In this document: piece after piece, positions 35,718-44,224 of the stretch | Layout of the letters: every line of letters starts with the position of its first letter | Position numbering within the stretch: the stretch's first letter is position 1 | Source of the DNA: JBCBGF01 sp038526915 | GTDB lineage: Bacteria; Pseudomonadota; Alphaproteobacteria; Rhodobacterales; Rhodobacteraceae | Reading direction: 5' to 3' | Length of the DNA stretch: 64,000 nt | Assembly (NCBI GenBank): GCA_038526915.1 | Contig: JBCBGF010000001.1 | Span: forward strand, 930,001 to 994,000 | Program-made: the position numbers and the translations under genes | Notes under the pieces: model-generated | Told to the model about the DNA's origin: nothing | Seen by the model: only the letters and a program-made list of their open reading frames with translations | Databases searched by the model: none

Positions 35718-35779
35718 GGCGCCCCTTTTCCATCTCGCCGCGGTGATGTTTACAGACGCGCGCAACCAAGGACCAGAGC

Positions 35780-36325
35780 ATGCCAGATACGCCTTTGTGG
35801 ATCTTCGGCTATGGATCGCTGATGTGGGACCCGGGCTTTCCCTTTGACGAACGCCGCATCGCCCGACTGCGGGACTATGCGCGCAGCTTCTGCATGCGTT
35901 CGATCCACCATCGCGGAACCGTCGAAGATCCGGGGTTGGTGCTTGCACTCGACCCCCATCCGGGCGCGGCGTGCGAGGGGCTGGCCCTGCGGGTAACGCC
36001 GGGGGCCGAGGCGCAGACCATGGCGTATCTGCGGGAACGCGAGCTGATCTCGTCCGCGTATCTGGAAGCCGAGGTGGAGGTTCGGCTGGAAGACGGGCGC
36101 AAGGTGCCTGCGGTGACGTATGTCGTCGATACCGATCACGTCCAGTATTGCGGTGGGCTGGACCTCGAGACCCAGGCCGGGATCATCGCCCACGCCGTAG
36201 GTGGGCGGGGGCCCAATACCGAGTATCTCTATAACACCGCCGCCCATCTCGACGCGCTTGGGATCGCGGATGAGGAACTCAGTTGGCTGTCGCGGCGTGT
36301 GCGCGCAATCACGGCAAAGGACTGA
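35780..36325 (+). CDS. gamma-glutamylcyclotransferase (ChaC-like)
   Basis: A 181-residue protein with the cyclotransferase signature FGYGSLMWDPGFPF at residues 9-22, the fold's phosphate-loop-like YGSL, and the catalytic Glu expected in the RERELISSAYLEAEV region. The C-terminal NTEYLYNTAAHL is a ChaC feature. ChaC enzymes break down glutathione to Cys-Gly and 5-oxoproline in the cytoplasm. Length is slightly shorter than E. coli ChaC. It precedes the MotA/MotB-like pair by 78 bp. Confidence 0.9.
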   Translation: MPDTPLWIFGYGSLMWDPGFPFDERRIARLRDYARSFCMRSIHHRGTVEDPGLVLALDPHPGAACEGLALRVTPGAEAQTMAYLRERELISSAYLEAEVEVRLEDGRKVPAVTYVVDTDHVQYCGGLDLETQAGIIAHAVGGRGPNTEYLYNTAAHLDALGIADEELSWLSRRVRAITAKD

Positions 36326-36403
36326 TTTGATTTCCGTGTTGGCAGCGCGGCCTGCACCCCCTATCGTAAGTCCAACAAAAACAAGCGTCAGGACTTCCCC
36401 GTA

Positions 36404-37600
36404 ATGAACCGACGGGACCGACTGGACCGCGAGGCCGAGCCGCAATTTGCCCAACCGATCCGTCAGATCGTTCTGATGGTTCTTGTGCTGATTCTCGTGG
36501 GGGCGGGGGCATATGTGGCCTACCCCCGCGTCGCACCGGTGTTTCTGGCCAACCCATACCTCAACGGCTTCATCGGCTTTGTCTTTGTCATCGGGGTCTT
36601 TGCCTGTTTCTGGCAGGTGTTCCAGCTGATCAGTTCGGTGATCTGGATCGAGGGCTTTGCGGCGGAGCGACCAGGGCATCAGTTCACCCGCGCGCCGCGA
36701 TTGCTGGCCTCACTGGCGGCGCTGTTGCGCAGCCGGGGTGCCCGGATGCAGATCGGCTCCACCTCGGCGCGGTCGATCCTCGACTCCGTGGCCACCCGGA
36801 TCGACGAGGCGCGCGATATCACGCGCTACATCGTGAACCTACTGATTTTTCTGGGCCTTCTGGGCACATTTTACGGATTGGCCACCACGGTTCCTGCGGT
36901 GGTCGACACGATCCGAAGCCTCGCGCCGTCAGACGATGAAGGCGGGGTCGAGGTGTTTTCCCGCCTGATGACGGGCCTTGAGGCGCAGCTGGGCGGGATG
37001 GGCGTGGCCTTTGCATCCTCCCTTCTGGGGCTGGCGGGGTCGCTGGTTGTCGGTCTGCTGGAGCTCTTTGCCAGCCACGGCCAGAACCGGTTCTACCGTG
37101 AGTTGGAGGACTGGCTGTCGACCATCACGCGCGTGGGCTTTGCGGCGGGCGAAAGTGACGGCGAGTTTGCTGGCGATGCGGGTATGGCGACCGCCGCGAT
37201 GGGCCAGATGGCACAACAGATGGAAGGGCTCAAAGCGCTTTATGAGAGCTCTGATGCCAGCCGTCATGCGATCGACGAACGCATCGGGGCGCTTGTGGCC
37301 TCGGTCGAGACGCTGACCCGCGGGGGTGAAGGCGGGCAGGACAAGGCGCTGGCCCGCATCGCGGCGGGGCAGGAGCGGATGATCCAGCTTCTGGAAGCGG
37401 GCGCGGGGCAGGGGACGGGTGTCACCTCCACCGCCGAACCCGATACGGAGGCGCGGATGCGCCTGCGGTCGATGGATGTGCAGCTGTTGCGGATCCTCGA
37501 GGAACTGACCGCAGGCCGGCAAGAGATGCTGGGCGACCTGCGCAGCGAGATCAATCAACTGACACGGGCGGTCGAGGCGCTGGGCCGCGGGCGGCAATAA
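36404..37600 (+). CDS. MotA/TolQ/ExbB-like proton-channel subunit
   Basis: A 398-residue inner-membrane protein. Hydrophobic segments lie at about residues 21-42, 52-74, 143-165 and 198-222. The third and fourth (NLLIFLGLLGTFYGLATTV, then GVAFASSLLGLAGSLVVG) form the conserved channel pair of the ExbB/MotA superfamily. After residue 225 comes a cytoplasmic helical tail of about 170 residues with coiled-coil character. The start ATG is at 36404. Its stop shares a base with the start of the OmpA/MotB-like gene, so the two are coupled and probably form one complex powered by ion flow. Confidence 0.85.
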   Translation: MNRRDRLDREAEPQFAQPIRQIVLMVLVLILVGAGAYVAYPRVAPVFLANPYLNGFIGFVFVIGVFACFWQVFQLISSVIWIEGFAAERPGHQFTRAPRLLASLAALLRSRGARMQIGSTSARSILDSVATRIDEARDITRYIVNLLIFLGLLGTFYGLATTVPAVVDTIRSLAPSDDEGGVEVFSRLMTGLEAQLGGMGVAFASSLLGLAGSLVVGLLELFASHGQNRFYRELEDWLSTITRVGFAAGESDGEFAGDAGMATAAMGQMAQQMEGLKALYESSDASRHAIDERIGALVASVETLTRGGEGGQDKALARIAAGQERMIQLLEAGAGQGTGVTSTAEPDTEARMRLRSMDVQLLRILEELTAGRQEMLGDLRSEINQLTRAVEALGRGRQ

Positions 37601-39243
37601 TGGCGCTCACTCGCAGATCGGTGCAACGCATGTCGGGCTCGATCTGGCCCGGCTTTGTCGATGCGATGACGGCGCTTCTGCTCGTCCTGATGTTTGTGCT
37701 CACGATCTTCATGATCCTGCAGTTCACGCTGCAGGAAACGATCACGGGGCAGGAAAGTGAGCTGGATGAGCTGGCGGGTGAGGTCACATCACTCGCGCGC
37801 GCTTTGGGGCTGGAACAGCAGCGGGTCGCCAATCTGGAAGATGAGACCGCCGAATTGAGCGCAAACCTGGCCACCGCGCGGGATCAGGCGGAAACGCAGG
37901 CGACGTTGATCGCGACGCTAACGAACCAGATCGAAAGCCAGGAAGCACAACTGGCCGAAAGCGCGGCGCAGATCACCTCGTTCGAGGCGCAGGTGGCGAT
38001 GCTGTTGGCACAGCGCGAAACGGCGCTGAGCGAACGGGATGCGGCGCAGGCTACGGTGGCCGAGTTAGAAGACGCGCAGGCGCAGCTGATCAGCGAACAG
38101 GAGGCGCTGCAACTGGCGCTGGCGCAGGCCCGCGATGAGATTGACGTACAGGCTGAAGAGGCCCGGTTGGCCGCGGCACGGCGCGAGGCGCTGGAGGCCC
38201 TCGCCGCCGAGTTGCAGGCTGAGGCCGAGGCGACGGAACTTGCGTTGTCCGAGACGGAGGCCGCGCGATTGGTGGACGCAGCTGCGGCAGAGGCTCTGCG
38301 GGAGCGGTTGGCCAATGCGGATGCGGAACTGACGGCAATGACCTTGGCGTTGGAGGAAGAACGGCAGCGCGCGGAAGAAACGCTGACGCTTCTGGCCGCG
38401 GCGCGGGCCGCAGAGGAACAGGCCGCCGGGTTGGCTGAGCGCGAGCTGACCGCGGCGGAAGAGCAGGCGGCCTTGTTGGCGGTCGCAAATGAAGCACTGG
38501 CCGCGGAAGAAGCAAAATCTGCGGAGGGACAGCGGCGGATCGTCCTGCTGAACCAACAGATCGCAGAGTTGCGGACCCAGCTTGCCTCGTTGCAGGCCGT
38601 GATTGACGAAGGCAACACGCGGGACGCTGAGGCTCAGGTGCAGCTTGAGGCCCTGGGATCGCAGCTGAACACCGCGCTGGCCCGCGCCGCGGCGGAACAG
38701 CGGCGGCGGGCGGAACTGGAAGAGGCCGAACGGATCCGTCTGGCCGAAGAGGCAGAGCGTCTGGCGGCGGAGGCAGAAAACCTGGAGCAGTATCGGTCCG
38801 AGTTCTTTGGCGAATTGCGCGCGGTTCTGGGGGATGTGGGCGGGATCGAGATCGTGGGCGACCGGTTCCTGTTTTCCTCCGAAGTGCTGTTTGAAAGCGC
38901 GTCAGCTGACCTGGCCCCTGCGGGGCGGGATCAGATCACGAGCGTGTCCCAGATCCTACTGAGCGTTGCCGATGAAATCCCAGACGGGCTCGACTGGATC
39001 CTGCGGGTGGATGGGCACACCGACAACATCCCGCTGCAGCCGGGGGCGGAGTTTGCCGATAACTGGGAGTTGAGCCAAGCCCGCGCGCTGTCGGTGGTGC
39101 GGTACATGACGGATCAGCTGGGCTTTCCGCCGAACCGCCTGCTTGCGGCGGGGTTTGGCGAATACCGCCCGGTGAACCCTGCCGATACGCCCCAGGCGCG
39201 GGCCGAGAACCGGCGGATTGAGTTGAAGCTGACCGAGCGGTAA
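37600..39243 (+). CDS. MotB/OmpA-like subunit with a very long coiled coil
   Basis: A 547-residue protein with one N-terminal membrane helix (residues 22-45; FVDAMTALLLVLMF, with the Asp in the place of the MotB/ExbD proton carrier). A Glu/Ala/Leu/Gln-rich coiled coil of about 350 residues follows. It ends with a C-terminal OmpA-like peptidoglycan-binding domain (FSSEVLFESASADL, RVDGHTDNIPL, ELSQARALSVVRYM, NRRIELKL). It would bridge the inner membrane and the cell wall as partner of the ExbB-like protein. The layout is reminiscent of ZorB and MotB, but the coiled coil is much longer. Function unknown. Confidence 0.85.
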   Translation: MALTRRSVQRMSGSIWPGFVDAMTALLLVLMFVLTIFMILQFTLQETITGQESELDELAGEVTSLARALGLEQQRVANLEDETAELSANLATARDQAETQATLIATLTNQIESQEAQLAESAAQITSFEAQVAMLLAQRETALSERDAAQATVAELEDAQAQLISEQEALQLALAQARDEIDVQAEEARLAAARREALEALAAELQAEAEATELALSETEAARLVDAAAAEALRERLANADAELTAMTLALEEERQRAEETLTLLAAARAAEEQAAGLAERELTAAEEQAALLAVANEALAAEEAKSAEGQRRIVLLNQQIAELRTQLASLQAVIDEGNTRDAEAQVQLEALGSQLNTALARAAAEQRRRAELEEAERIRLAEEAERLAAEAENLEQYRSEFFGELRAVLGDVGGIEIVGDRFLFSSEVLFESASADLAPAGRDQITSVSQILLSVADEIPDGLDWILRVDGHTDNIPLQPGAEFADNWELSQARALSVVRYMTDQLGFPPNRLLAAGFGEYRPVNPADTPQARAENRRIELKLTER

Positions 39244-39244
39244 A

Positions 39245-39288
39245 ACTCTTTGGTCCAGAAATATCCCGGGGTTTGGGGCAGGGCCCCA
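39245..39288 (+). repeat. dispersed palindromic intergenic repeat, copy D
   Basis: CTCTTTGGTCCAGAAATATCCCGGGG followed by GGGGCAGGGCCCC. This is the inverted, shortened form of the copy at 26064, right after the MotB-like stop. Confidence 0.55.
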
Positions 39289-39296
39289 ATGAATAA

Positions 39297-39319
39297 CCCC
39301 CGCCAGTGGCGGGGGTTTT
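39297..39319 (+). terminator. terminator between the MotB-like gene and clpA
   Basis: CCCCCGCC / GGCGGGGG with a 3-nt loop, followed by TTTT. It sits between convergent genes. Confidence 0.8.
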
Positions 39320-39325
39320 CTGTTC

Positions 39326-41647
39326 TTAATCCGCCGTCAAAAGCGGTGGCTTCTTCGACGACAACCGGCGCGCCTCTGGCGGCTCGATCCGCAAGTCGAT
39401 CTCGCCGTTCTTGACGCCGACCTTGACCACACCGCCCTTGGCGAGCTTGCCAAAGAGCAGTTCCTCGGCCAGCGGCTTCTTGATGTGCTCCTGGATCACG
39501 CGGCCAAGGGGGCGTGCGCCCATCTTGTCATCATAGCCCTTTTCGCCCAGCCATTCAGCGGCAGGTTTGGTCAGTTCGATGGTCACGTTGCGATCCATCA
39601 GTTGGGCTTCCAACTGGAGCACAAACTTCTCCACTACGGCCAGGATGGTGTCTTTGCCCAAGGGCGCAAAGCTGATCACTGCGTCCAGACGATTGCGGAA
39701 TTCCGGCGTGAAGGTCCGTTCGATCGCGGCGGTGTCTTCACCCTCGCGACGATCACGGCCAAAGCCGATGGCCTCTTTTGCCTGTTCTGCGGCACCTGCG
39801 TTCGAGGTCATGATCAGGATCACGTTGCGGAAATCCACTTGGCGACCGTTGTGGTCGGTGAGTTTCCCGTGGTCCATCACCTGCAACAGGATGTTGTAGA
39901 CATCTGGGTGCGCCTTCTCGATCTCATCGAGCAGGAGCACACAATGCGGGTGCTGATCGACACCGTCGGTCAGCAGACCGCCCTGGTCAAAGCCCACATA
40001 GCCCGGAGGCGCGCCGATCAGGCGGCTGACGGCGTGTTTCTCCATGTATTCCGACATGTCGAAGCGCAGAAGCTCGACGCCCAAAGTATCGGACAGCTGC
40101 TTGGCCACTTCGGTTTTACCCACACCGGTGGGACCAGCGAAGAGGTAGTTGCCAATGGGCTTTTCAGGCTCACGCAGACCCGCACGGGCTAGTTTGATCG
40201 CCGATGACAGTGCTTCGATGGCGTTGTCCTGGCCGAAGACGACACGCTTCAGTGTGGCCTCGAGATCCTTCAGCACCTCGGCGTCGTCCTTAGAGACGTT
40301 CTTGGGCGGGATCCGCGCGATCTTGGCAACAACGGCCTCGATCTCTTTCGCGCCGATGGTTTTGCGGCGCTTGGATTCGGCCACCAGGTGCTGCGCGGCA
40401 CCCGCCTCATCAATCACGTCGATGGCCTTGTCGGGCAGTTTGCGGTCGTTGATGTAGCGTGCCGATAGCTCCACCGCGGTTTTGATCGCGTCGGAGGTGT
40501 ATTTGATGTCGTGGTGCGTCTCGAAATAGGGCTTGAGGCCCTTGAGGATCTTCACGCTGTCTTCCACCGTCGGTTCGCTCACGTCGATCTTCTGGAACCG
40601 GCGGCTGAGCGCGCGGTCTTTTTCGAAGTGCTGGCGGAACTCCTTATACGTCGTGGAGCCCATGCAGCGCAGCTTGCCGCCCTGAAGCGCGGGCTTGAGC
40701 AGGTTTGAGGCATCCATGGCCCCGCCCGAGGTGGCGCCTGCACCGATCACGGTGTGGATCTCGTCGATGAACAGCACGGCGTCGGGATGTTCTTCCAACT
40801 CGGACACGACGGCTTTCAGACGCTCTTCGAAATCCCCGCGATAGCGTGTGCCGGCAAGCAGTGCGCCCATGTCGAGCGAATATATCGTGGCGCCTGACAG
40901 AACCTCAGGCACCTCGTCACCCACGATCTTGCGGGCGAGGCCCTCGGCGATGGCGGTTTTGCCCACGCCGGGGTCCCCCACCAGAAGCGGGTTGTTCTTG
41001 CGACGGCGGCAGAGGACCTGGACACAGCGCTCAACCTCATGCTCGCGCCCGATCAGGGGATCGACATCGCCTTTACGCGCCTTGGCGTTCAGGTCGACGC
41101 AGTACTTCGCTAGCGCGCTTTCCTTGCCCTCTTCTTCCGGCTGGCTTTGCGCTTCTTCTTCAAAGTCCGATGCCCCCTGCACCGGCCGCGCCTCGCCGAA
41201 GCTTGGGTTTTTGGCCACGCCATGGGCGATGAAGTTCACCGCATCATACCGTGTCATTTCCTGTTCCTGCAGGAAGTAGGCCGCGTTCGACTCGCGCTCG
41301 GCGAAGATCGCGACCAGCACGTTGGCCCCGGTGACTTCGGTGCGCCCCGACGACTGCACGTGGATCGCCGCGCGTTGGATCACGCGCTGGAACGCCGCGG
41401 TGGGCACCGCTTCAGATCCTTCGACATCCGTTACCAATGTTGACAGATCGTCTTCGATAAACTCCAGCAAGGTTTTCTTGAGCGTTTCCAGATCCACCGA
41501 ACAGGCCTGCATTACCTTGGCCGCGTCCGGTTCGTCGATCAGCGCCAGCAGCAGATGTTCAAGGGTTGCCAGTTCGTGGCGCCGCGCATTGGCAAGTGCC
41601 AAGGCAGCGTGGATGGCTTGCTCAAGCGTATTTGAAAATGAAGGCAC
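39326..41647 (-). CDS. clpA: ATP-dependent Clp protease ATP-binding subunit ClpA
   Basis: A 773-residue AAA+ unfoldase. I start it at the GTG at 41647 (PSFSNTLEQAIHAALALAN), which has an AGAGGAG ribosome site. Upstream codons in the frame encode unrelated sequence. There are two Clp_N repeats, a first AAA domain with GDPGVGKT, and a second with GPTGVGKT followed by the ClpA sensor regions (TSNAGA). The C-terminal region ends GARPLGRVIQEHIKKPLAEE. No long middle domain is present, which separates it from ClpB. It feeds substrates to ClpP in the cytoplasm. Confidence 0.97.
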   Translation of the reverse strand: MPSFSNTLEQAIHAALALANARRHELATLEHLLLALIDEPDAAKVMQACSVDLETLKKTLLEFIEDDLSTLVTDVEGSEAVPTAAFQRVIQRAAIHVQSSGRTEVTGANVLVAIFAERESNAAYFLQEQEMTRYDAVNFIAHGVAKNPSFGEARPVQGASDFEEEAQSQPEEEGKESALAKYCVDLNAKARKGDVDPLIGREHEVERCVQVLCRRRKNNPLLVGDPGVGKTAIAEGLARKIVGDEVPEVLSGATIYSLDMGALLAGTRYRGDFEERLKAVVSELEEHPDAVLFIDEIHTVIGAGATSGGAMDASNLLKPALQGGKLRCMGSTTYKEFRQHFEKDRALSRRFQKIDVSEPTVEDSVKILKGLKPYFETHHDIKYTSDAIKTAVELSARYINDRKLPDKAIDVIDEAGAAQHLVAESKRRKTIGAKEIEAVVAKIARIPPKNVSKDDAEVLKDLEATLKRVVFGQDNAIEALSSAIKLARAGLREPEKPIGNYLFAGPTGVGKTEVAKQLSDTLGVELLRFDMSEYMEKHAVSRLIGAPPGYVGFDQGGLLTDGVDQHPHCVLLLDEIEKAHPDVYNILLQVMDHGKLTDHNGRQVDFRNVILIMTSNAGAAEQAKEAIGFGRDRREGEDTAAIERTFTPEFRNRLDAVISFAPLGKDTILAVVEKFVLQLEAQLMDRNVTIELTKPAAEWLGEKGYDDKMGARPLGRVIQEHIKKPLAEELLFGKLAKGGVVKVGVKNGEIDLRIEPPEARRLSSKKPPLLTAD

Positions 41648-41820
41648 GTGGTGTGCTCCTCTACTTGGGTCGGGAGGGTCCCAGAGCCCGCCTGACCGTG
41701 GCCTCTTGTCATTAAAGTTCGGTGATCTTTCCGAAGCTTCAAGAGTTTTTTGCGCAATTCCCATCACAATCTGTGCCGTGACGGAAAAGTCTCATAGATT
41801 TGGCGCAAAATTTAGCGTGT

Positions 41821-42588
41821 TCAGAACGCGTCTTTGCGCCGCCTGATTTCCCCAAACGCCTCGGCATCGGTAGTATTACCCATACCTATGGCGGCTTTGA
41901 CGTGGGGCAACCGTGCCCGAAGGAAGGGGTTCGTCGCGAGTTCCAGGGATAGAGTTGACGGAACGGTTGCGACGCCGGCCTCGCGCGCCGCCGCAATCGA
42001 GCGGATGCGAGACATAAGGTCTGGATTGTCAGGTTCAATGGTGGCTGCGAATCTCGCGTTGGCAGCGGTGTATTCGTGGCCCGAACAGATTTTGGTCTCG
42101 GGCGGCAGCGCGGCGAGTTTTTCGAGCGAGGCCCACATCTGGTCAAACGTGCCTTCGAACACCCGGCCGCAGCCGCAGGCCATAAGGCTGTCGGCCGTGA
42201 ACGCCGCAGCGGCATCGGGGACGTAGAACGCGATGTGACCGACGGTGTGCCCAGAGACGTCCATCACCTGCACGTCGTGACCCGCGAAGGTGTGGGTGTC
42301 GCCATCAGACAGCGCGACATCGAGGGCGGGCAGGCGGTGCGCGTCCGCTGCGGCCCCCAAGACGGTGCTGCCGAAAAGCTGCCTCAGGGTGTCGACCCCG
42401 TCGATATGGTCGCTGTGGTGATGGGTAATCCAGATCTCGTCGAGCCCCCAACCGCGATCGCCCAATTGGGATGCGATTGGGCCCGCCGCTGGCGCATCTA
42501 TCAGCGCGGTTTGGCCCGCCTGTGGATCGTGCAACAGAAATGCATAGTTATCAGTGCGGCACGGTATGGTGACGATCTCAAGAGGCAT
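41821..42588 (-). CDS. gloB: hydroxyacylglutathione hydrolase (glyoxalase II)
   Basis: A 255-residue metallo-beta-lactamase-fold enzyme from the ATG at 42588. The metal motif THHHSDH is at residues 55-61, with further ligand His in SGHTVGHI, the Asp in FTADSLMACGCGR and the GHEYTAANARFA segment typical of GloB. The C-terminal domain (NPFLRARLPHV) binds glutathione. It hydrolyses S-lactoylglutathione to lactate and glutathione. It diverges from the methyltransferase gene, with 61 bp between the starts. Confidence 0.95.
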   Translation of the reverse strand: MPLEIVTIPCRTDNYAFLLHDPQAGQTALIDAPAAGPIASQLGDRGWGLDEIWITHHHSDHIDGVDTLRQLFGSTVLGAAADAHRLPALDVALSDGDTHTFAGHDVQVMDVSGHTVGHIAFYVPDAAAAFTADSLMACGCGRVFEGTFDQMWASLEKLAALPPETKICSGHEYTAANARFAATIEPDNPDLMSRIRSIAAAREAGVATVPSTLSLELATNPFLRARLPHVKAAIGMGNTTDAEAFGEIRRRKDAF

Positions 42589-42649
42589 GGATTTTCCCCG
42601 GGGCTGAGGTAAGGTGCGGTAACTCTCGCCGAACACTGGGCTGTCTGCA

Positions 42650-43396
42650 ATGCACCTCGATGTGCTCGACCTGAGAAACTTCTATTACCGAACCGGTCTG
42701 GGCCGCGCAGCGCAGCGTGCCATTCGCGAACAGGTGCGCGGATGCTGGCACGATGTGCACGGGATGACGGTGATGGGCTTTGGATTCGCGATCCCCCTGT
42801 TGCGCCCGTTTCTGGGCGAGGCAGAGCGGGTCATCGCGCTGATGCCGGGGCAACAGGGGGTGATGCCTTGGCCTGCGGGGGCCCCCAACCTATCGGTCCT
42901 GTGTCATGAGATGCTGTGGCCCGTCGAAAGCGGGAGTGCGGATCGGTTGGTTCTGATGCACGGGCTTGAGACCAGCGAGGATCCGTTTGCTCTGCTAGAA
43001 GAATGCTACCGCGTGCTGGCACCGCAGGGGCGGGCGCTGTTTATCGTGCCGAACCGCGGGGGGCTTTGGGCCCGGCGCGATGAAACGCCCTTTGGGTTCG
43101 GGCGCCCGTATTCGCTGGTTCAGCTCGAAAATCAGCTGAAAAGCCATGATTTTGACCCGCAGCGGCATATGGCGGCGTTGTTTCAGCCCCCGTCGACCAA
43201 GCCGTTCTGGATGAAAACCGGCGCGATGTGGGAAAAGGTCGGGCGTAAGGTGTCGAACAGCATCGCGGGCGGGGTTTTGATGATCGAGGTGGTGAAGCAG
43301 GTCCCCGCGCCACCACGGCGCGGTTTGCCCGAAGCTGTGCGCAAGCCGTTGCGGGTTCTGGACGGGATCACGCAACCGGCGCCTAAACCGGTGTGA
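42650..43396 (+). CDS. class I SAM-dependent methyltransferase
   Basis: A 248-residue protein with a methyltransferase_11-like core. The glycine loop is degenerate (MTVMGFGFAIPLL), there is an LCHEMLWPVES acidic region, DRLVLMHGLE corresponds to motif post-I, and LEECYRVLAPQGRALFIVPNR is motif III. The C-terminal part is basic. The weak SAM loop leaves some doubt about catalysis. The substrate is unknown. It diverges from gloB and precedes the ATP synthase operon by about 270 bp. Confidence 0.8.
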   Translation: MHLDVLDLRNFYYRTGLGRAAQRAIREQVRGCWHDVHGMTVMGFGFAIPLLRPFLGEAERVIALMPGQQGVMPWPAGAPNLSVLCHEMLWPVESGSADRLVLMHGLETSEDPFALLEECYRVLAPQGRALFIVPNRGGLWARRDETPFGFGRPYSLVQLENQLKSHDFDPQRHMAALFQPPSTKPFWMKTGAMWEKVGRKVSNSIAGGVLMIEVVKQVPAPPRRGLPEAVRKPLRVLDGITQPAPKPV

Positions 43397-43572
43397 TGCA
43401 TAGGGAATCGAAGATTTATTGGAATTTGACCGATCACATGCGCCATGATGATGCACTTTGGGCAGCACATTCTTTAATCATCTGATTCAGAATGATTTTC
43501 CCAATGGCCTCTCGGCGGGTAAGGCGGTTGCGGGGTGCTAACGTGTCTGTTAAATCCACGCTGATTTCACGG

Positions 43573-43589
43573 CCCGCCGGTCTGGCGGG
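43573..43589 (+). other. GC hairpin in the leader of the ATP synthase operon
   Basis: CCCGCC / GGCGGG with a 5-nt loop, 75 bp before atpH. It has no T run, so a leader structure is more likely than a terminator. The rest of the 43397-43663 gap shows no other clear site. Confidence 0.3.
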
Positions 43590-43663
43590 TCGCAACATGT
43601 CCCGCCCTGTGTATGTCCGCAAGGACAAGTGCTTGTCGGGAAGAAGACATCGAAAGGGTGGAC

Positions 43664-44224
43664 GTGTCCGAACCAGCTTCGATCTCGACAGGCATCGCCG
43701 GGCGATATGCGACTGCCATTTTTGAACTGGCCCAAGAAGACAAGGCCCTTCCCGCACTGGAAAGCGATATCGACGCGTTGAGCGCGGCCATTGATAGCAG
43801 CGATGATTTCCGCGCGCTTATCAACTCGCCCGTCTACAGCCGCGAAGACCAATCCAGCGCAATCGCCGCAATCGCTGCAAAGATGGGGCTGAGCGGCGTT
43901 GTCGCCAACACGCTGGCCCTGATGGCCTCCAAGCGCCGCCTGTTTGTTCTGCCGCAACTGTTGTCAGAACTCAGCCGCCTGATCGCCGATCACAAGGGCG
44001 AGGTGACTGCCGAAGTGGTCGCCGCCGTGCCCCTGAGCGATGCGCAACAGGCCAAGCTGGCCGAGACGCTGAAAGCGCGCGTGGGCAAAGATGTGAAGAT
44101 CAATATGGCCGTCGATGAAAGCCTCATCGGCGGTCTTGTCGTAAAAGTCGGCTCTCGGATGATCGATACCTCGATCCGGTCCAAGCTTGCCGCACTCCAG
44201 AACACCATGAAAGAGGTCGGATAA
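43664..44224 (+). CDS. atpH: F1 ATP synthase delta subunit
   Basis: A 186-residue protein starting at the GTG at 43664 (AAAGGG upstream). The frame extends left, but the conserved sequence begins SEPASISTGIAGRYA, as in alphaproteobacterial AtpH. The C-terminal signature GGLVVKVGSRMIDTSIRSKL is present. The delta subunit links F1 to the peripheral stalk. First gene of the F1 operon; its stop overlaps the atpA start by 1 bp. Confidence 0.96.
   Translation: MSEPASISTGIAGRYATAIFELAQEDKALPALESDIDALSAAIDSSDDFRALINSPVYSREDQSSAIAAIAAKMGLSGVVANTLALMASKRRLFVLPQLLSELSRLIADHKGEVTAEVVAAVPLSDAQQAKLAETLKARVGKDVKINMAVDESLIGGLVVKVGSRMIDTSIRSKLAALQNTMKEVG

Noticed and set aside
36404..39243. Zorya anti-phage system
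   Set aside because: The A and B subunits have the right fold, but no ZorC, ZorD or ZorE-like gene is present; flanks are ChaC and ClpA.
41700..41760. Heat-shock sigma-32 promoter of clpA
   Set aside because: A CTTGAA hexamer is present but no -10 hexamer falls at an acceptable spacing.
43476..43497. AATCAT...ATGATT hairpin as terminator of the methyltransferase gene
   Set aside because: The stem is short and AT-only with a 10-nt loop; too weak to support.
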